DNA of 41,642 nucleotides from an uncultured Collinsella sp. (GTDB taxonomy: Bacteria; Actinomycetota; Coriobacteriia; Coriobacteriales; Coriobacteriaceae), in the NCBI GenBank assembly GCA_900542305.1, contig UQMU01000022.1:1-41642 (forward strand), read 5' to 3'. Below the pieces are notes generated by a model, which was not told the DNA's origin, did no database searches, and saw only the letters and a program-made list of their open reading frames with translations. Both the position numbers and the translations under genes were made by a program. Numbering within the stretch: position 1 is the first letter of the stretch; every line of letters starts with the position of its first letter. Below are positions 1 to 8,304 of the stretch, one piece after another.

Positions 1-1690
1 CACGCAGAGCGTCACGATCGAGCTCCTCTGCACTGACGCCAGCGGGAATCGTCGGCTCGTTACCGTTGGGCGAGACGTACTCATCCGTCGAGGAGTAGTT
101 CTTGTAACCGCCGTCGTGACGAGGCGCACCCCCGCGTCCGCGATCCTGGAAGCCGCCGCGTCCGCGATCCTGGAAGCCGCCGCGGCGGTCGTCGCGACCG
201 CGGTTGGAACGACCGGCCACATCGCCGTAGTCATCGCCGTTACGCTTGCCGTCACGACGTGCCTGCTCAAGCTTCTTCTTGCTCTTGGACTTGCCGCGCT
301 TGGTCTTCTTCTTCACCTTAAAGGCTGCAGGGTCACGTTCGGGATCAACCGCGGGCGGGTTGGGACCCACATGCAGATCGCCGGCCTCGTAGATATCGGC
401 GGTCTTGTCCATGAGCTTCTCGATCTCGTAGAACTCGTCCACGTCCTGCTCGGTCACAAACGTAATGGCCCAGCCCAGCTCGCCTGCGCGACCCGTACGG
501 CCAATACGGTGGATGTAGTCGGTCGGCTCGGACGGCACGTCAAAGTTCACGACGTAGCGCACGTCGCTGATGTCGATGCCGCGGGCAAGCACGTCGGTTG
601 CCACCAGCACGTCGACGGTACCGTCGCGGAAGGCCGAAAGGGCACGCTCGCGCTGGGCCTGGCTGCGGTTGCCGTGAATCGCGGCGGCCTTGATGCCCTT
701 GCGCTCCAGACGACGGCAGCAGCTGTCGGCGCGGTGCTTGGTGCGCATAAAGACGATAGTGCGCTCCGGGCCTTCCTTTTTGAGGAACTCGGGCAGCAGG
801 TTGTTCTTGGCCTCGATGGACACCGGGAACACAAACTGGTCGACGGTGTCGGCAGTCGACGTGGCGGGCGCGATCTCCACGCGGGCCGGGTCGCTCACCA
901 GATCGGTGATCTCGCCCACGGCCTCCTCGTCGAGGGTCGCCGAGAACAGCAGTGTCTGGCGCTCTGCCGGCGTCTCGCGCACAATGCGGCGGACGGCGGG
1001 CAAAAAGCCCATGTCGAGCATGCGATCGGCCTCGTCGAGCACCAGGACCTTGACCTCGTCCAGGTGGCAGGCGCCCTGCTCGATCAGATCGACCAGACGG
1101 CCCGGCGTGGCGACCAGGATGTCGCAGCCGTACTTGAGAGCAGCGGTTTGCGGCTTGTAGCTCACGCCGCCCACGACGGTCACGGCAACATGGCCGGTGA
1201 CGTCGGCGATCTTGCTCGCGACCTCGTCGATTTGCTGGGCAAGCTCGCGCGTAGGGGTGATGACGAGCATCACGGGGCCGCGGCCGTTGCCCTCGGGCTT
1301 CTTAGCACCGCGACGACGGTTGCGGCCACCGCGCTCGCGCACGGGTTTGGGAGGAGCGATGTGCTCCAGATTGTTCATGGTCGGCAGCAAAAAAGCGGCC
1401 GTCTTGCCGGTGCCGGTCTGGGCGGCGGCAAGCAAGTCGCGGCCTTCGAGCACCACAGGAATCGAGCCGGCCTGCACGGGCGTCGGCGCCGTGTAGCCCA
1501 GGTTCTCGATGGCACGAAGTATCTCGTCCGAAAGTCCCAGTTCGTCAAAGGCGGGCAGGCTCTCGGTAGCGGACTCGACGGCCTGGGCGGCACTGGCCTC
1601 ATCGGCGGCATCGAAGGCAGCTTGGGTCATGGCCTCGCGGGTCTCGTCTAGAATCTCGGCGTCGGTGACGTCGGATACAGAATTACGCAT
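1..1690 (-). CDS. DEAD-box ATP-dependent RNA helicase, C-terminus cut by window edge
   Basis: An RNA-remodelling helicase that probably acts in ribosome assembly or mRNA turnover. The visible 563 residues start at an ATG (1690) preceded by AAGGA. Motifs in order: TPVQ of the Q-motif (about 70), AQTGTGKT Walker A (90-97), PTREL (146-150), DEAD (219-222), SAT (250-252), and a HRIGRTGR motif in the second RecA domain. An Arg/Gly-rich insert (about 116-138) lies between motifs I and Ia. A basic Lys-rich linker and an RGG-type tail follow, with a tandem GGFQDRGR repeat, as in RhlE/CshA-like helicases with RNA-binding tails. The last codons are missing, so the true length is unknown. The family assignment is firm; the subfamily is not. 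Confidence 0.95.
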   Translation of the reverse strand, partial: MRNSVSDVTDAEILDETREAMTQAAFDAADEASAAQAVESATESLPAFDELGLSDEILRAIENLGYTAPTPVQAGSIPVVLEGRDLLAAAQTGTGKTAAFLLPTMNNLEHIAPPKPVRERGGRNRRRGAKKPEGNGRGPVMLVITPTRELAQQIDEVASKIADVTGHVAVTVVGGVSYKPQTAALKYGCDILVATPGRLVDLIEQGACHLDEVKVLVLDEADRMLDMGFLPAVRRIVRETPAERQTLLFSATLDEEAVGEITDLVSDPARVEIAPATSTADTVDQFVFPVSIEAKNNLLPEFLKKEGPERTIVFMRTKHRADSCCRRLERKGIKAAAIHGNRSQAQRERALSAFRDGTVDVLVATDVLARGIDISDVRYVVNFDVPSEPTDYIHRIGRTGRAGELGWAITFVTEQDVDEFYEIEKLMDKTADIYEAGDLHVGPNPPAVDPERDPAAFKVKKKTKRGKSKSKKKLEQARRDGKRNGDDYGDVAGRSNRGRDDRRGGFQDRGRGGFQDRGRGGAPRHDGGYKNYSSTDEYVSPNGNEPTIPAGVSAEELDRDALR

Positions 1691-1962
1691 ATGTTGTTGT
1701 TCCTTATCTGCACGCGCAATGGGCGCGGCATGCGGCCGCGCAGGCGTGCTTGGTAGTGCGCTAATACATACAAAAACGGGTGCGCACAGAGAGGACGTTG
1801 CTCAGCACGCTGGCGATCGCTTTGGCAGCCCTATCACGCGCCGTCCAGACGCAGCAGCTCTAAGCGATGGAGCAGATTCGCCGCCGGTTAGTATACCCGT
1901 ACTCCGTATGCCCCCACGTAAACCACAGATGACGAGGCGGACGAGGCGAGTCTGGGCCAATT

Positions 1963-2019
1963 GTCTCAATCTGTAACAGTTAGAGATCATTTTCCCTGCT
2001 AGATGTTACAGATTGAGAT
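1963..2019. repeat. Family A palindromic element, copy 1
   Basis: A 16-bp arm GTCTCAATCTGTAACA (1963-1978) and its near-exact inverse TGTTACAGATTGAGAT (2004-2019) enclose a 25-nt loop. Total length is 57 bp, identical to the other complete copies at 7504, 15016, 15096 and 15176. The loop sequence differs between copies. Confidence 0.9.
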
Positions 2020-2089
2020 GGTTGGTTGGGACGGTCCATCGGCCAACCATCCATCCTCATCTGTAACGAAATCTCATATATTATTTCTG

Positions 2090-2124
2090 TACTACACACC
2101 CCCAGGGGGTATGGGTGTATAGTA
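2090..2124 (+). promoter_or_regulatory. Candidate CsoR operator and promoter of the copper operon
   Basis: An imperfect dyad runs from TACTACAC to GTATAGTA around a CCCCC-A-GGGGG centre, followed by GGGGGTATGG, the kind of G-tract/TATGG half-site known for CsoR operators. A TATAGT hexamer (2118-2123) could be the -10 box and would be covered by the repressor. A csoR gene lies at the end of the same operon, which fits autoregulation by Cu(I). The -35 box is not clear. Confidence 0.6.
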
Positions 2125-2170
2125 TCGGCAGGTTAACAATTCCAACACCGAATCACGGAAAGGAGAAGCC

Positions 2171-4882
2171 ATGGCTCAAGATAAGTTCGACGTGGGCGGC
2201 ATGACATGCGCCGCCTGCCAGGCGCACGTGGACCGTGCTGTGAGCAAGCTCGACGGCGTCGAGAACGTCGCGGTCAACCTACTCGCCGGTTCCATGATGG
2301 TCGACTACGACCCCGCGCAGGTCTCCCCCGACGATATCTGCACCGCCGTCGACCGCGCGGGCTACTCGGCCTCACCCGTCGATGCGGGCACCGGTGCCGC
2401 CGGCTCAAACGGCAGCACGCAAGCCAGGTCCGGCGCCGCCCACATGGAGTCGCCCACCAAAAAATTGGAGGCCGCCGCCTCTGCCATGCGCACCCGCCTC
2501 ATCGTCTCGATCGCATTCCTTATCCCACAGTTCTACATAGGCATGGGGCACATGCTTGGTTGGCCGCTGCCTGGCGTCTTCACCGACCATACCCACAGCA
2601 TGACGCTCGCCCTCACCGAGCTCGTCCTGCTCATCCCCATCGTCTATGTCAACGACGCCTACTTTATCAACGGGTTTAAATCGCTCGCACACGGCGCGCC
2701 CACCATGGACGCCCTTATTGCCGTGGGCGCTACCGCCTCCATCGCCTGGTCGCTCTACGCCATGTTCATCATGGCCGACCAATTAGCCGCGGGTCAGGTG
2801 CACGAGGCAATGATGACGAGCATGGACAACCTCTATTTTGAGAGCGCCGGCACGATCCTGTCTCTGGTCACCGTGGGCAAATACCTTGAGACGCGCAGCA
2901 AGTCCAAAACTGGCGGCGCCATCGAGGCACTGATTGACCTGGCGCCCAAGACCGCGACCGTCGTGGCAGAGGACGACAGCGAGACCACCGTCGACGTCGA
3001 CAGCATCCTTCCCGGCCAGGTCCTGCGCGTGCGCCCCGGAGAGTCCATCCCCGTCGATGGCGTGGTGCTCGAGGGCAGCTCGGCCGTGGACGAAAGTGCG
3101 TTGACCGGCGAGTCCATCCCCGTGGAAAAGACCGCCGGCGACACTGTCAACGCGGCCACGGTCAACCGCACGGGCTCGTTTACCTTCCGCGCCACGCGTG
3201 TGGGCGCCGACACGTCGCTCGCCAAGATTATCCAGCTCGTCGAGGACGCCAACGCCACCAAGGCGCCCATCGCCCGCATGGCCGACAAAGTCGCCGGCGT
3301 GTTCGTGCCCGTGGTGTTCGTGATCTCGGCTGTGACCTTTGCGGTGTGGATGGCACTGACCGGCAGCATAAACGAGGCGCTCACCTCCGCCGTGGCCGTG
3401 CTGGTGATCAGCTGTCCGTGCGCGCTGGGCCTGGCCACGCCCGTCGCCATTATGGTCGGCACCGGCAAGGGCGCCGAGATGGGCATTCTGTTCAAGAGCG
3501 CCGAGGCGCTGGAGAACCTGCGCAGCGTGGGCACCGTGGTGCTCGACAAGACTGGCACCGTCACCCGCGGCAAGCCTGCCGTGACCGATATCGTGGTAGC
3601 CACGCGCGCTGACGGCTCGCCCGCCATGAGCGAAAAGGCGCTGCTCAAGCTGGCCGCCGCGCTGGAGCGCTCGAGCGAGCACCCGCTGGCCGAGGCGATT
3701 ATGGCCGAGTGCGAAGCGCGCGGAATTGTCGCGCGCATGGTCGAGGACTTTGCCGCCGTGCCCGGACGAGGCGTTACGGCACGCGAGGGGCAGAATGTCA
3801 TCGCAGCCGGCAACGTGCGCCTGATGGACGAGTTGGGCGTTACCGTGCCCGCTGGTCTTGCCGAGCAATATGCCGTCGAAGGCAAGACGCCGCTGTTCTT
3901 TGCCAAGAACGGCGAGCTTGTCGGCACCATCGCCGTGGCTGACGAGGTCAAAGAAACGAGTGCCGAGGCCATCGCCGCGCTCCGCAAACTCGGCGTCAAC
4001 GTGCGCATGCTCACCGGCGACAACCGCGTGACGGCCGAGGCCATCGCCTGCCGCGTGGGGCTGAGCAGCGAACAGGTCATCGCCGACGTCCTCCCCGCCG
4101 ACAAGGAGCGCCACGTGCGCGAACTGCAGGATGCGGGCAGCAAGGTCGCCATGGTGGGCGACGGCATCAACGACTCCCCCGCCCTGGCGCGCGCCGACGT
4201 GGGCCTTGCTATCGGCACCGGCGCCGACATCGCCAAGGAGGGCGCCGACGTGGTACTCATGCGCAGCGATCTCATGGACGTCGCCCGTGCCATCGAGCTG
4301 TCACGTGCCACAATCCGCAACATCAAGCAGGACCTGTTCTGGGCGCTGTTCTACAACGGCATCGGCATTCCGCTGGCGGCGGGCGTGTTCTTCCCCCTCA
4401 CCGGTTGGCAGCTCTCGCCGATGTTCGGCGCCGCGGCCATGAGCCTGTCGAGCGTGTGCGTCGTGTCCAATGCACTGCGCCTGAAATCCTTTAAGCCAAA
4501 AGTGGCAAAACAGGCTCACCATTACGTCCATTTAGAACGGGTTTTCCAGGTGCCCGAGATTGACCTGAAAGAGGAGCGACGCGTACTTTGGTACGCGAGC
4601 GACGGCTTGAAGGTCAAGGTCGGGTGCCTGGGAAAGCCGACACAACAGAGAGGAATACCCATGCGTTACACAATCAAGACTTCCGGCCTCATGTGCGGCC
4701 ACTGCGACGCCACTGTCGAGACGGCACTGCTCAACGTGGCCGGCGTGACCGACGCCGACGCCGATCACGAGACCCAGACCGTCCAGGTGGAGTGCGCCGA
4801 CACTGTGACCGCCGAGCAGCTCGCTGCCGCCGTCGAGGGCGCCGGCGAGAAGTTCCACGCCCTTTCGGTGACCGCCGCATAG
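2171..4882 (+). CDS. copA: Copper-translocating P1B-type ATPase CopA with fused C-terminal CopZ-like domain
   Basis: A Cu(I) efflux ATPase of the cytoplasmic membrane, 903 aa, with ATG behind AAAGGAG. Domains in order: N-terminal heavy-metal-associated domain with GMTCAAC (C13, C16), membrane segments, actuator domain with a TGES motif, CPC metal site (about 415-417), DKTGT phosphorylation site (D459), SEHP motif (about 502), GDGIND hinge (about 662) and final membrane helices. After residue 777 comes a linker of about 53 residues that reads like translated intergenic DNA, then a second metal-binding domain with GLMCGHC (C842, C845). That domain begins at Met831 (4661), which has its own Shine-Dalgarno-like AGAGAGGA six bases upstream. 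A separate CopZ-type chaperone may therefore also be made. csoR follows. Confidence 0.93.
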   Translation: MAQDKFDVGGMTCAACQAHVDRAVSKLDGVENVAVNLLAGSMMVDYDPAQVSPDDICTAVDRAGYSASPVDAGTGAAGSNGSTQARSGAAHMESPTKKLEAAASAMRTRLIVSIAFLIPQFYIGMGHMLGWPLPGVFTDHTHSMTLALTELVLLIPIVYVNDAYFINGFKSLAHGAPTMDALIAVGATASIAWSLYAMFIMADQLAAGQVHEAMMTSMDNLYFESAGTILSLVTVGKYLETRSKSKTGGAIEALIDLAPKTATVVAEDDSETTVDVDSILPGQVLRVRPGESIPVDGVVLEGSSAVDESALTGESIPVEKTAGDTVNAATVNRTGSFTFRATRVGADTSLAKIIQLVEDANATKAPIARMADKVAGVFVPVVFVISAVTFAVWMALTGSINEALTSAVAVLVISCPCALGLATPVAIMVGTGKGAEMGILFKSAEALENLRSVGTVVLDKTGTVTRGKPAVTDIVVATRADGSPAMSEKALLKLAAALERSSEHPLAEAIMAECEARGIVARMVEDFAAVPGRGVTAREGQNVIAAGNVRLMDELGVTVPAGLAEQYAVEGKTPLFFAKNGELVGTIAVADEVKETSAEAIAALRKLGVNVRMLTGDNRVTAEAIACRVGLSSEQVIADVLPADKERHVRELQDAGSKVAMVGDGINDSPALARADVGLAIGTGADIAKEGADVVLMRSDLMDVARAIELSRATIRNIKQDLFWALFYNGIGIPLAAGVFFPLTGWQLSPMFGAAAMSLSSVCVVSNALRLKSFKPKVAKQAHHYVHLERVFQVPEIDLKEERRVLWYASDGLKVKVGCLGKPTQQRGIPMRYTIKTSGLMCGHCDATVETALLNVAGVTDADADHETQTVQVECADTVTAEQLAAAVEGAGEKFHALSVTAA
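4661..4882 (+). CDS. Possible internally initiated copper chaperone (CopZ-like), in frame within copA
   Basis: An in-frame ATG (4661) has AGAGAGGA ending at 4654, a good ribosome-binding site. The 73-residue product would be a complete heavy-metal-associated domain: a beta strand, then GLMCGHC with C12 and C15 (numbered from this ATG), and a betaalphabeta fold ending in SVTAA. Upstream, a perfect 7-bp hairpin CGCGTAC-TTTG-GTACGCG (4580-4597) sits in the linker-coding DNA, as an intergenic hairpin would. In E. coli, copA yields a free chaperone by frameshifting. Internal initiation here would be a different route to a similar pair of products. It is an inference. Confidence 0.45.
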   Translation: MRYTIKTSGLMCGHCDATVETALLNVAGVTDADADHETQTVQVECADTVTAEQLAAAVEGAGEKFHALSVTAA

Positions 4883-4908
4883 CAGTCGCTGCCTACTCAA
4901 TCCTCAGA

Positions 4909-4975
4909 AGTTGCGGTGAAATACGGACTGTTGAGCCGCCCTAGGCCCTTAAACAGTCCGTATTTCACCGCAACT
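4909..4975. repeat. Family B palindromic element, copy 1
   Basis: Perfect inverted arms of 24 bp (4909-4932 and 4952-4975) begin with AGTTGCGGTGAAATACGG and enclose 19 nt. Measured to the CTG/CAG positions shared by all copies, the arms are 22 bp and the loop 23 nt, 67 bp in total, as at 17627 and 31577. It lies between copA and csoR and would fold into a strong hairpin in the operon mRNA. Confidence 0.93.
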
Positions 4976-5017
4976 GACGGGGACATCCGGAAGATCGACC
5001 AGAAACGAGGACCCGCC

Positions 5018-5290
5018 ATGATGGCAGACCACAAATCGGTGACCCGCATGCTCAAAACGGCACGCGGCCAGATCGACGGCATCTTGCGGATGGTCGATGA
5101 GGACCGCTATTGCGTCGACATCTCCACGCAGCTCATGGCAACACAGGCGCTCCTCGCGCGCATTAACGCCGACGTGCTCAAGGCGCATATCGAGGGCTGC
5201 GTGACTTCGGCAATCGAATCGGGCGACGAAGACCTCAAAGCCGCCAAACTCGCCGAAATCGAACGCGTCGTCGACAAACTCTCCAAGTAA
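5018..5290 (+). CDS. csoR: CsoR-family copper-sensing repressor
   Basis: A 90-aa all-helical repressor that releases its operator when it binds Cu(I). The ligand set typical of CsoR is present: C32 in RYCVDIS, and H57 and C61 in HIEGC. The start at 5018 is chosen because GAGGA lies six bases upstream and the CsoR fold begins here; an in-frame ATG at 4916 lies inside the family B hairpin and is unlikely. It follows copA, separated by that hairpin, and probably controls the operator near 2090. Relatives such as RcnR or FrmR use a different ligand pattern, so copper is the best guess. Confidence 0.92.
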   Translation: MMADHKSVTRMLKTARGQIDGILRMVDEDRYCVDISTQLMATQALLARINADVLKAHIEGCVTSAIESGDEDLKAAKLAEIERVVDKLSK

Positions 5291-5300
5291 TTGGGGCATT

Positions 5301-5347
5301 GGGGACAGGTACGTTTGCACCACATTGGTGCAGATTAACCTGTCCCC
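5301..5347. repeat. Family C palindromic element, copy 1 (GGGGACAGGT type)
   Basis: Outer arms GGGGACAGGT (5301-5310) and ACCTGTCCCC (5338-5347) enclose an inner hairpin TGCACCA-CAT-TGGTGCA (5316-5332). It starts ten bases after the csoR stop and may also end that transcript. A related copy lies at 38881-38943. Confidence 0.85.
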
Positions 5348-5402
5348 CTTGCTCTAAATCGGGTATAAAGGCGTGCGGCATATCGAATGAAAGGCAATTT
5401 GC

Positions 5403-5876
5403 ATGAATGACTTTATGAAGGGCCGCAATGGCGCTGACGAACTCACCATCGTGATGGGCTTCGCAGGCATTATCATCGCCATGATCGGATCGATAGCCCG
5501 CATCCAGTGGCTCAGCTGGATTGCCATCGCCGTAATCGTGATTGGCGTGCTGCGCGGCCTGTCCAAAAATATCGACGCACGTCACAAGGAGAACGAGGCC
5601 TTTGTCGCCGCGACCGCCAATGTTCCCGGCTTGGGCAAGTTTGTCGCCAGCTTGGGCGCCGGCGCCGCAGCGGCCAGCACCTCACGCGCAGCCGGAACGA
5701 GCAAGGAAGACTTTGAGCGCGCCAAGCGCACAGCCAAGAAGATGTGGAAGGGTCGCAAGACCACGGCATACCTCAAGTGCCCCAACTGCGGCCAGATGCT
5801 CTCCGTCCCCAAGGGCAAGGGCAAGATTCGCGTCACCTGCCCCAAGTGCCACGCCAAGATGGAGACGCGCTCATAG
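5403..5876 (+). CDS. Small membrane protein with C-terminal zinc ribbon
   Basis: A 157-aa protein of unknown function. Two hydrophobic segments (about 15-33 and 37-53) are followed by a linker with an Ala/Gly-rich stretch and a basic region. The C-terminal rubredoxin-like zinc ribbon has CPNCG (C126, C129) and CPKCH (C146, C149). The likely topology is membrane-anchored with the ribbon in the cytoplasm. AAAGG precedes the ATG. It stands alone, ends at a strong terminator (5899-5933) and points towards the amidohydrolase gene. Zinc ribbons of this kind often bind nucleic acid or mediate protein contacts, but nothing here shows which. Confidence 0.75.
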   Translation: MNDFMKGRNGADELTIVMGFAGIIIAMIGSIARIQWLSWIAIAVIVIGVLRGLSKNIDARHKENEAFVAATANVPGLGKFVASLGAGAAAASTSRAAGTSKEDFERAKRTAKKMWKGRKTTAYLKCPNCGQMLSVPKGKGKIRVTCPKCHAKMETRS

Positions 5877-5898
5877 CCGCTACACCATAGGACAAATA

Positions 5899-5933
5899 AA
5901 AGCCGAGGCCTCGCACCGGGACCTCGGCTTTTT
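5899..5933. terminator. Bidirectional rho-independent terminator
   Basis: AAAGCCGAGG and CCTCGGCTTTTT form a 10-bp stem with T-runs on both strands, between the convergent genes ending at 5876 and 5984. Confidence 0.88.
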
Positions 5934-5983
5934 CTGATTATGACAAAAGGATTGTCCCTTTTTCGCATCGCCATATCGCGCGC

Positions 5984-7354
5984 TTACGCCACGCCGTCGC
6001 GGGCAAGCTCCTCGGCCAGCGCCTCAGCCGGCATGGCCATAATCGCGTCGAGCTCGGCGTCCACCTCGGGAATACGCTTCACCTTGAGCTTGCGTACCAG
6101 ATCACCGCGACACATCACATGTATCGGCTCACGCAGAGCGCACAGATTATCGAGAGGATTCTCGCGCGTTACCAAGATATCGGCAGCCTTGCCGCACTCG
6201 ATCGCGCCAGTATCGCCGCCCAGCCCCAGCAGCTCGGCATTAACCTGCGTGGCTGTATGCAGTGCGAAGGCGTTGCTCACGTCGACATACTTGGCAAAAT
6301 AGGCGACCTCGCGCCACATGTCATACTGCGTCACGAACGGGCAGCTTGAGTCCGTGCCAAGGCCCACCTTAACGCCAGCTTCCAGTGCGGCACGGGCGCT
6401 CTCGATGATGCCCGAGCACACGATGTCGCCGTTCTTCTTTTGCGTATCGGTAGAATGGGTCTTTTCCGGGTCGAGCAATACAAACGGCAGCGCCGGGCTG
6501 ATAGTGCAGGTCACACTCGGAGCACGCCCCTCGAGCTGCGTGCCCGCGGCGCCACGGTACAGCTCCAAGATTTCGGGTGTCAACGGAGCGCCGTGCTCAA
6601 TCGTGTCAACGCCGGCCTCAAGCGCGGCCTTCACGCCCTCGGTACTCTCGACATGGGCCATAACCGGAAGGCCCATATCGTGCGCCGCCTTGCATGCCGC
6701 CGCGGCAACCTCCACTGGCATACGCAGCACGCCCGGCTCGCCCACCTCGGTCGCATCGAACACGCCGCCCGTCACGAACAGCTTAATGACGTCGGCACCA
6801 CGCGCATACAGGTCGCGCACCTGTTCGGCTGCCTCGGCGGGACTGTTGGCCACCTGGGCGAACAGGCCCGCACCATGGCCGCCCGGCACCGTGATGCCCG
6901 TTCCCGGCGCCACCAGGCGAGGACCCTGATACTTGCCGGCATCGATAGCATCGCGCACGGCCAGATCGGCAAACAGCGGGTCGCCCGCGCCGCGCACCGT
7001 GGTCACGCCGCTTGCTAGCTGCTGCTGGGCACTGCCTTTGAGGATGCGGCGGACGATGGTGCGGCCCACGGGATTATCGAGCTTCTTCATCAGCGCGCCC
7101 GCATCGCCGGCCGAGACAGGCTTGCCCGAGCCGCACAGGTGCACGTGCATATTGATGAGACCGGGCATGAGATACGCACCACCCAGGTCGATAACCTCGG
7201 CACCCGCGGGCGCCTGCGCCACAGCACTCGGCCCCATCCATGTGATGACACCGCGCTCAACGGCCACGGCCATATCGGGTTGCGGCTCCATATGCTCCGA
7301 ACCATCCAGAATGGTCGCATTGATAAACAACGTAGAACGATCGGCAGACGCCAT
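5984..7354 (-). CDS. Metal-dependent amidohydrolase (imidazolonepropionase/prolidase-like)
   Basis: A 456-aa cytoplasmic TIM-barrel hydrolase of the amidohydrolase superfamily. Metal-site residues are visible in the usual order: HVH (H70, H72), the candidate carboxylated lysine K191 in VIKLFVTGG, H234 in MAHVE, H254 in TIEHGA and D335 in GLGTDSS. The small flanking beta domain is split between the N- and C-termini, as usual. The start at 7354 is chosen because GGGAGGAGC lies just upstream; 43 in-frame codons before it look non-coding. Family members act on cyclic amides or Xaa-Pro dipeptides, so the substrate cannot be read from sequence. A family A palindrome lies upstream. Confidence 0.88.
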   Translation of the reverse strand: MASADRSTLFINATILDGSEHMEPQPDMAVAVERGVITWMGPSAVAQAPAGAEVIDLGGAYLMPGLINMHVHLCGSGKPVSAGDAGALMKKLDNPVGRTIVRRILKGSAQQQLASGVTTVRGAGDPLFADLAVRDAIDAGKYQGPRLVAPGTGITVPGGHGAGLFAQVANSPAEAAEQVRDLYARGADVIKLFVTGGVFDATEVGEPGVLRMPVEVAAAACKAAHDMGLPVMAHVESTEGVKAALEAGVDTIEHGAPLTPEILELYRGAAGTQLEGRAPSVTCTISPALPFVLLDPEKTHSTDTQKKNGDIVCSGIIESARAALEAGVKVGLGTDSSCPFVTQYDMWREVAYFAKYVDVSNAFALHTATQVNAELLGLGGDTGAIECGKAADILVTRENPLDNLCALREPIHVMCRGDLVRKLKVKRIPEVDAELDAIMAMPAEALAEELARDGVA

Positions 7355-7503
7355 ATCGAGCTCCTCCCTCACGATTAACTTGAACATTTGTCCATTATTA
7401 TCCAGCGCGGCAGGGTTGCTGCGGACATATCGGCTAACGGAGGGAAGAGGGGATGTGGGGGACGGAATACGTTGCAGCCCCACCCCAGCAACATCAGGGG
7501 AAT

Positions 7504-7560
7504 GTCTCGATCTCTAACAGTTACGGGCCCAAACAGCCGCCAAACGTTACAGATTGAGAC
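7504..7560. repeat. Family A palindromic element, copy 2
   Basis: Left arm GTCTCGATCTCTAACA (7504-7519) and right arm CGTTACAGATTGAGAC (7545-7560) have two mismatches between them. The loop is exactly 25 nt. It lies between the amidohydrolase start and the stop of the 235-aa gene. Confidence 0.87.
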
Positions 7561-7596
7561 AAAGTCAGGGCAGCAGAGCGACCCCAGTAACATCCC

Positions 7597-8304
7597 CTAC
7601 TCCCACTCCTGCTCGTAGATGTTGAGCGACTTTACGTACCGCCCCTGGGCGCCCATGATGTCGCGGACCAGGCGCAAAAAGAAGCTGACGCACGAGGTGT
7701 CGAAACCGTCCTCTAGGTCCTCGGGATGCACCGCGCCCGGCCCGTCGACCGCCGTGTCGCTCAGGCGTGCGATGTCATACAGGTAGAGCTGCCCCGCCGT
7801 TAGCCAGACGTCGTCGACGCACGCGATGCGCACCGCAATAGCACCGTCATTCCAATGCTCCTTTTGCACGATATGTGGGTCGTAGGCGTCAAAGCGACGG
7901 TCGGTGCGCGTGTCTTTCAGCGCGACCATGCCGGTCGCGGGATCCTTGTCCAAAATGCCAAAGCGCGAGAAATACTGCGTGTCACGCACCTGCTTAAGAC
8001 GCCCGAGCGAAGCAGGAGAAATTGACGCTGGCGGCTCGTCCACATACAGTTCCAGCAGCGTCTTGCCGTGGTAATAGGGGCGCTCAAACAACAGCCAATC
8101 GGTAAACGCCATGTTGTAGGCCATGATTTCGTTTTGAGAAGGTTCCTCGCAATAGCTGAGCCACGGATCGACGATAATCTCGAACTGCTCGCGCGCCGGC
8201 TCCAGGAATTGAAACTTCCGCAGCATCCAAAAGTGAGCCATGTCGGCAATATCGTTGCCGACGGCTTCGGCCAGCTGTGCTCGGTTAAAAACTTGGTCAG
8301 TCAT
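7597..8304 (-). CDS. Conserved-looking protein of unknown function
   Basis: A 235-aa soluble, acidic protein with no membrane segment or signal peptide, and no motif I recognise. It is rich in aromatic residues (WLSYCEE, FERPYYHG, DAYDPHIVQKEHWNDG). The start at 8304 is chosen because GAGGAGGA lies seven bases upstream; an in-frame ATG nine codons earlier has no such site. Codon use matches the neighbours and the frame is clean, so it is very likely real. It lies upstream of the amidohydrolase on the same strand, but 242 bp and a palindrome separate them, so co-transcription is doubtful. Confidence 0.75.
   Translation of the reverse strand: MTDQVFNRAQLAEAVGNDIADMAHFWMLRKFQFLEPAREQFEIIVDPWLSYCEEPSQNEIMAYNMAFTDWLLFERPYYHGKTLLELYVDEPPASISPASLGRLKQVRDTQYFSRFGILDKDPATGMVALKDTRTDRRFDAYDPHIVQKEHWNDGAIAVRIACVDDVWLTAGQLYLYDIARLSDTAVDGPGAVHPEDLEDGFDTSCVSFFLRLVRDIMGAQGRYVKSLNIYEQEWE

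Larger units (their letters stand above)
1691..2170. other. Divergent intergenic region, helicase / copper operon
   Basis: This 480-bp region has no gene. It holds the leader of the helicase, a palindromic family A element (1963-2019), a decayed half-arm reading CTCATCTGTAAC (2057-2068) and the copper-responsive promoter region (2090-2124). A TATACT-like -10 box for the helicase may lie on the minus strand at 1890-1895, which would give it a leader of roughly 190 nt, but no convincing -35 box was seen. Confidence 0.6.

Noticed and set aside
116..1651. Open frame opposite the DEAD-box helicase
   Set aside because: The minus strand has all helicase motifs in one continuous frame; the plus-strand product is a shadow.
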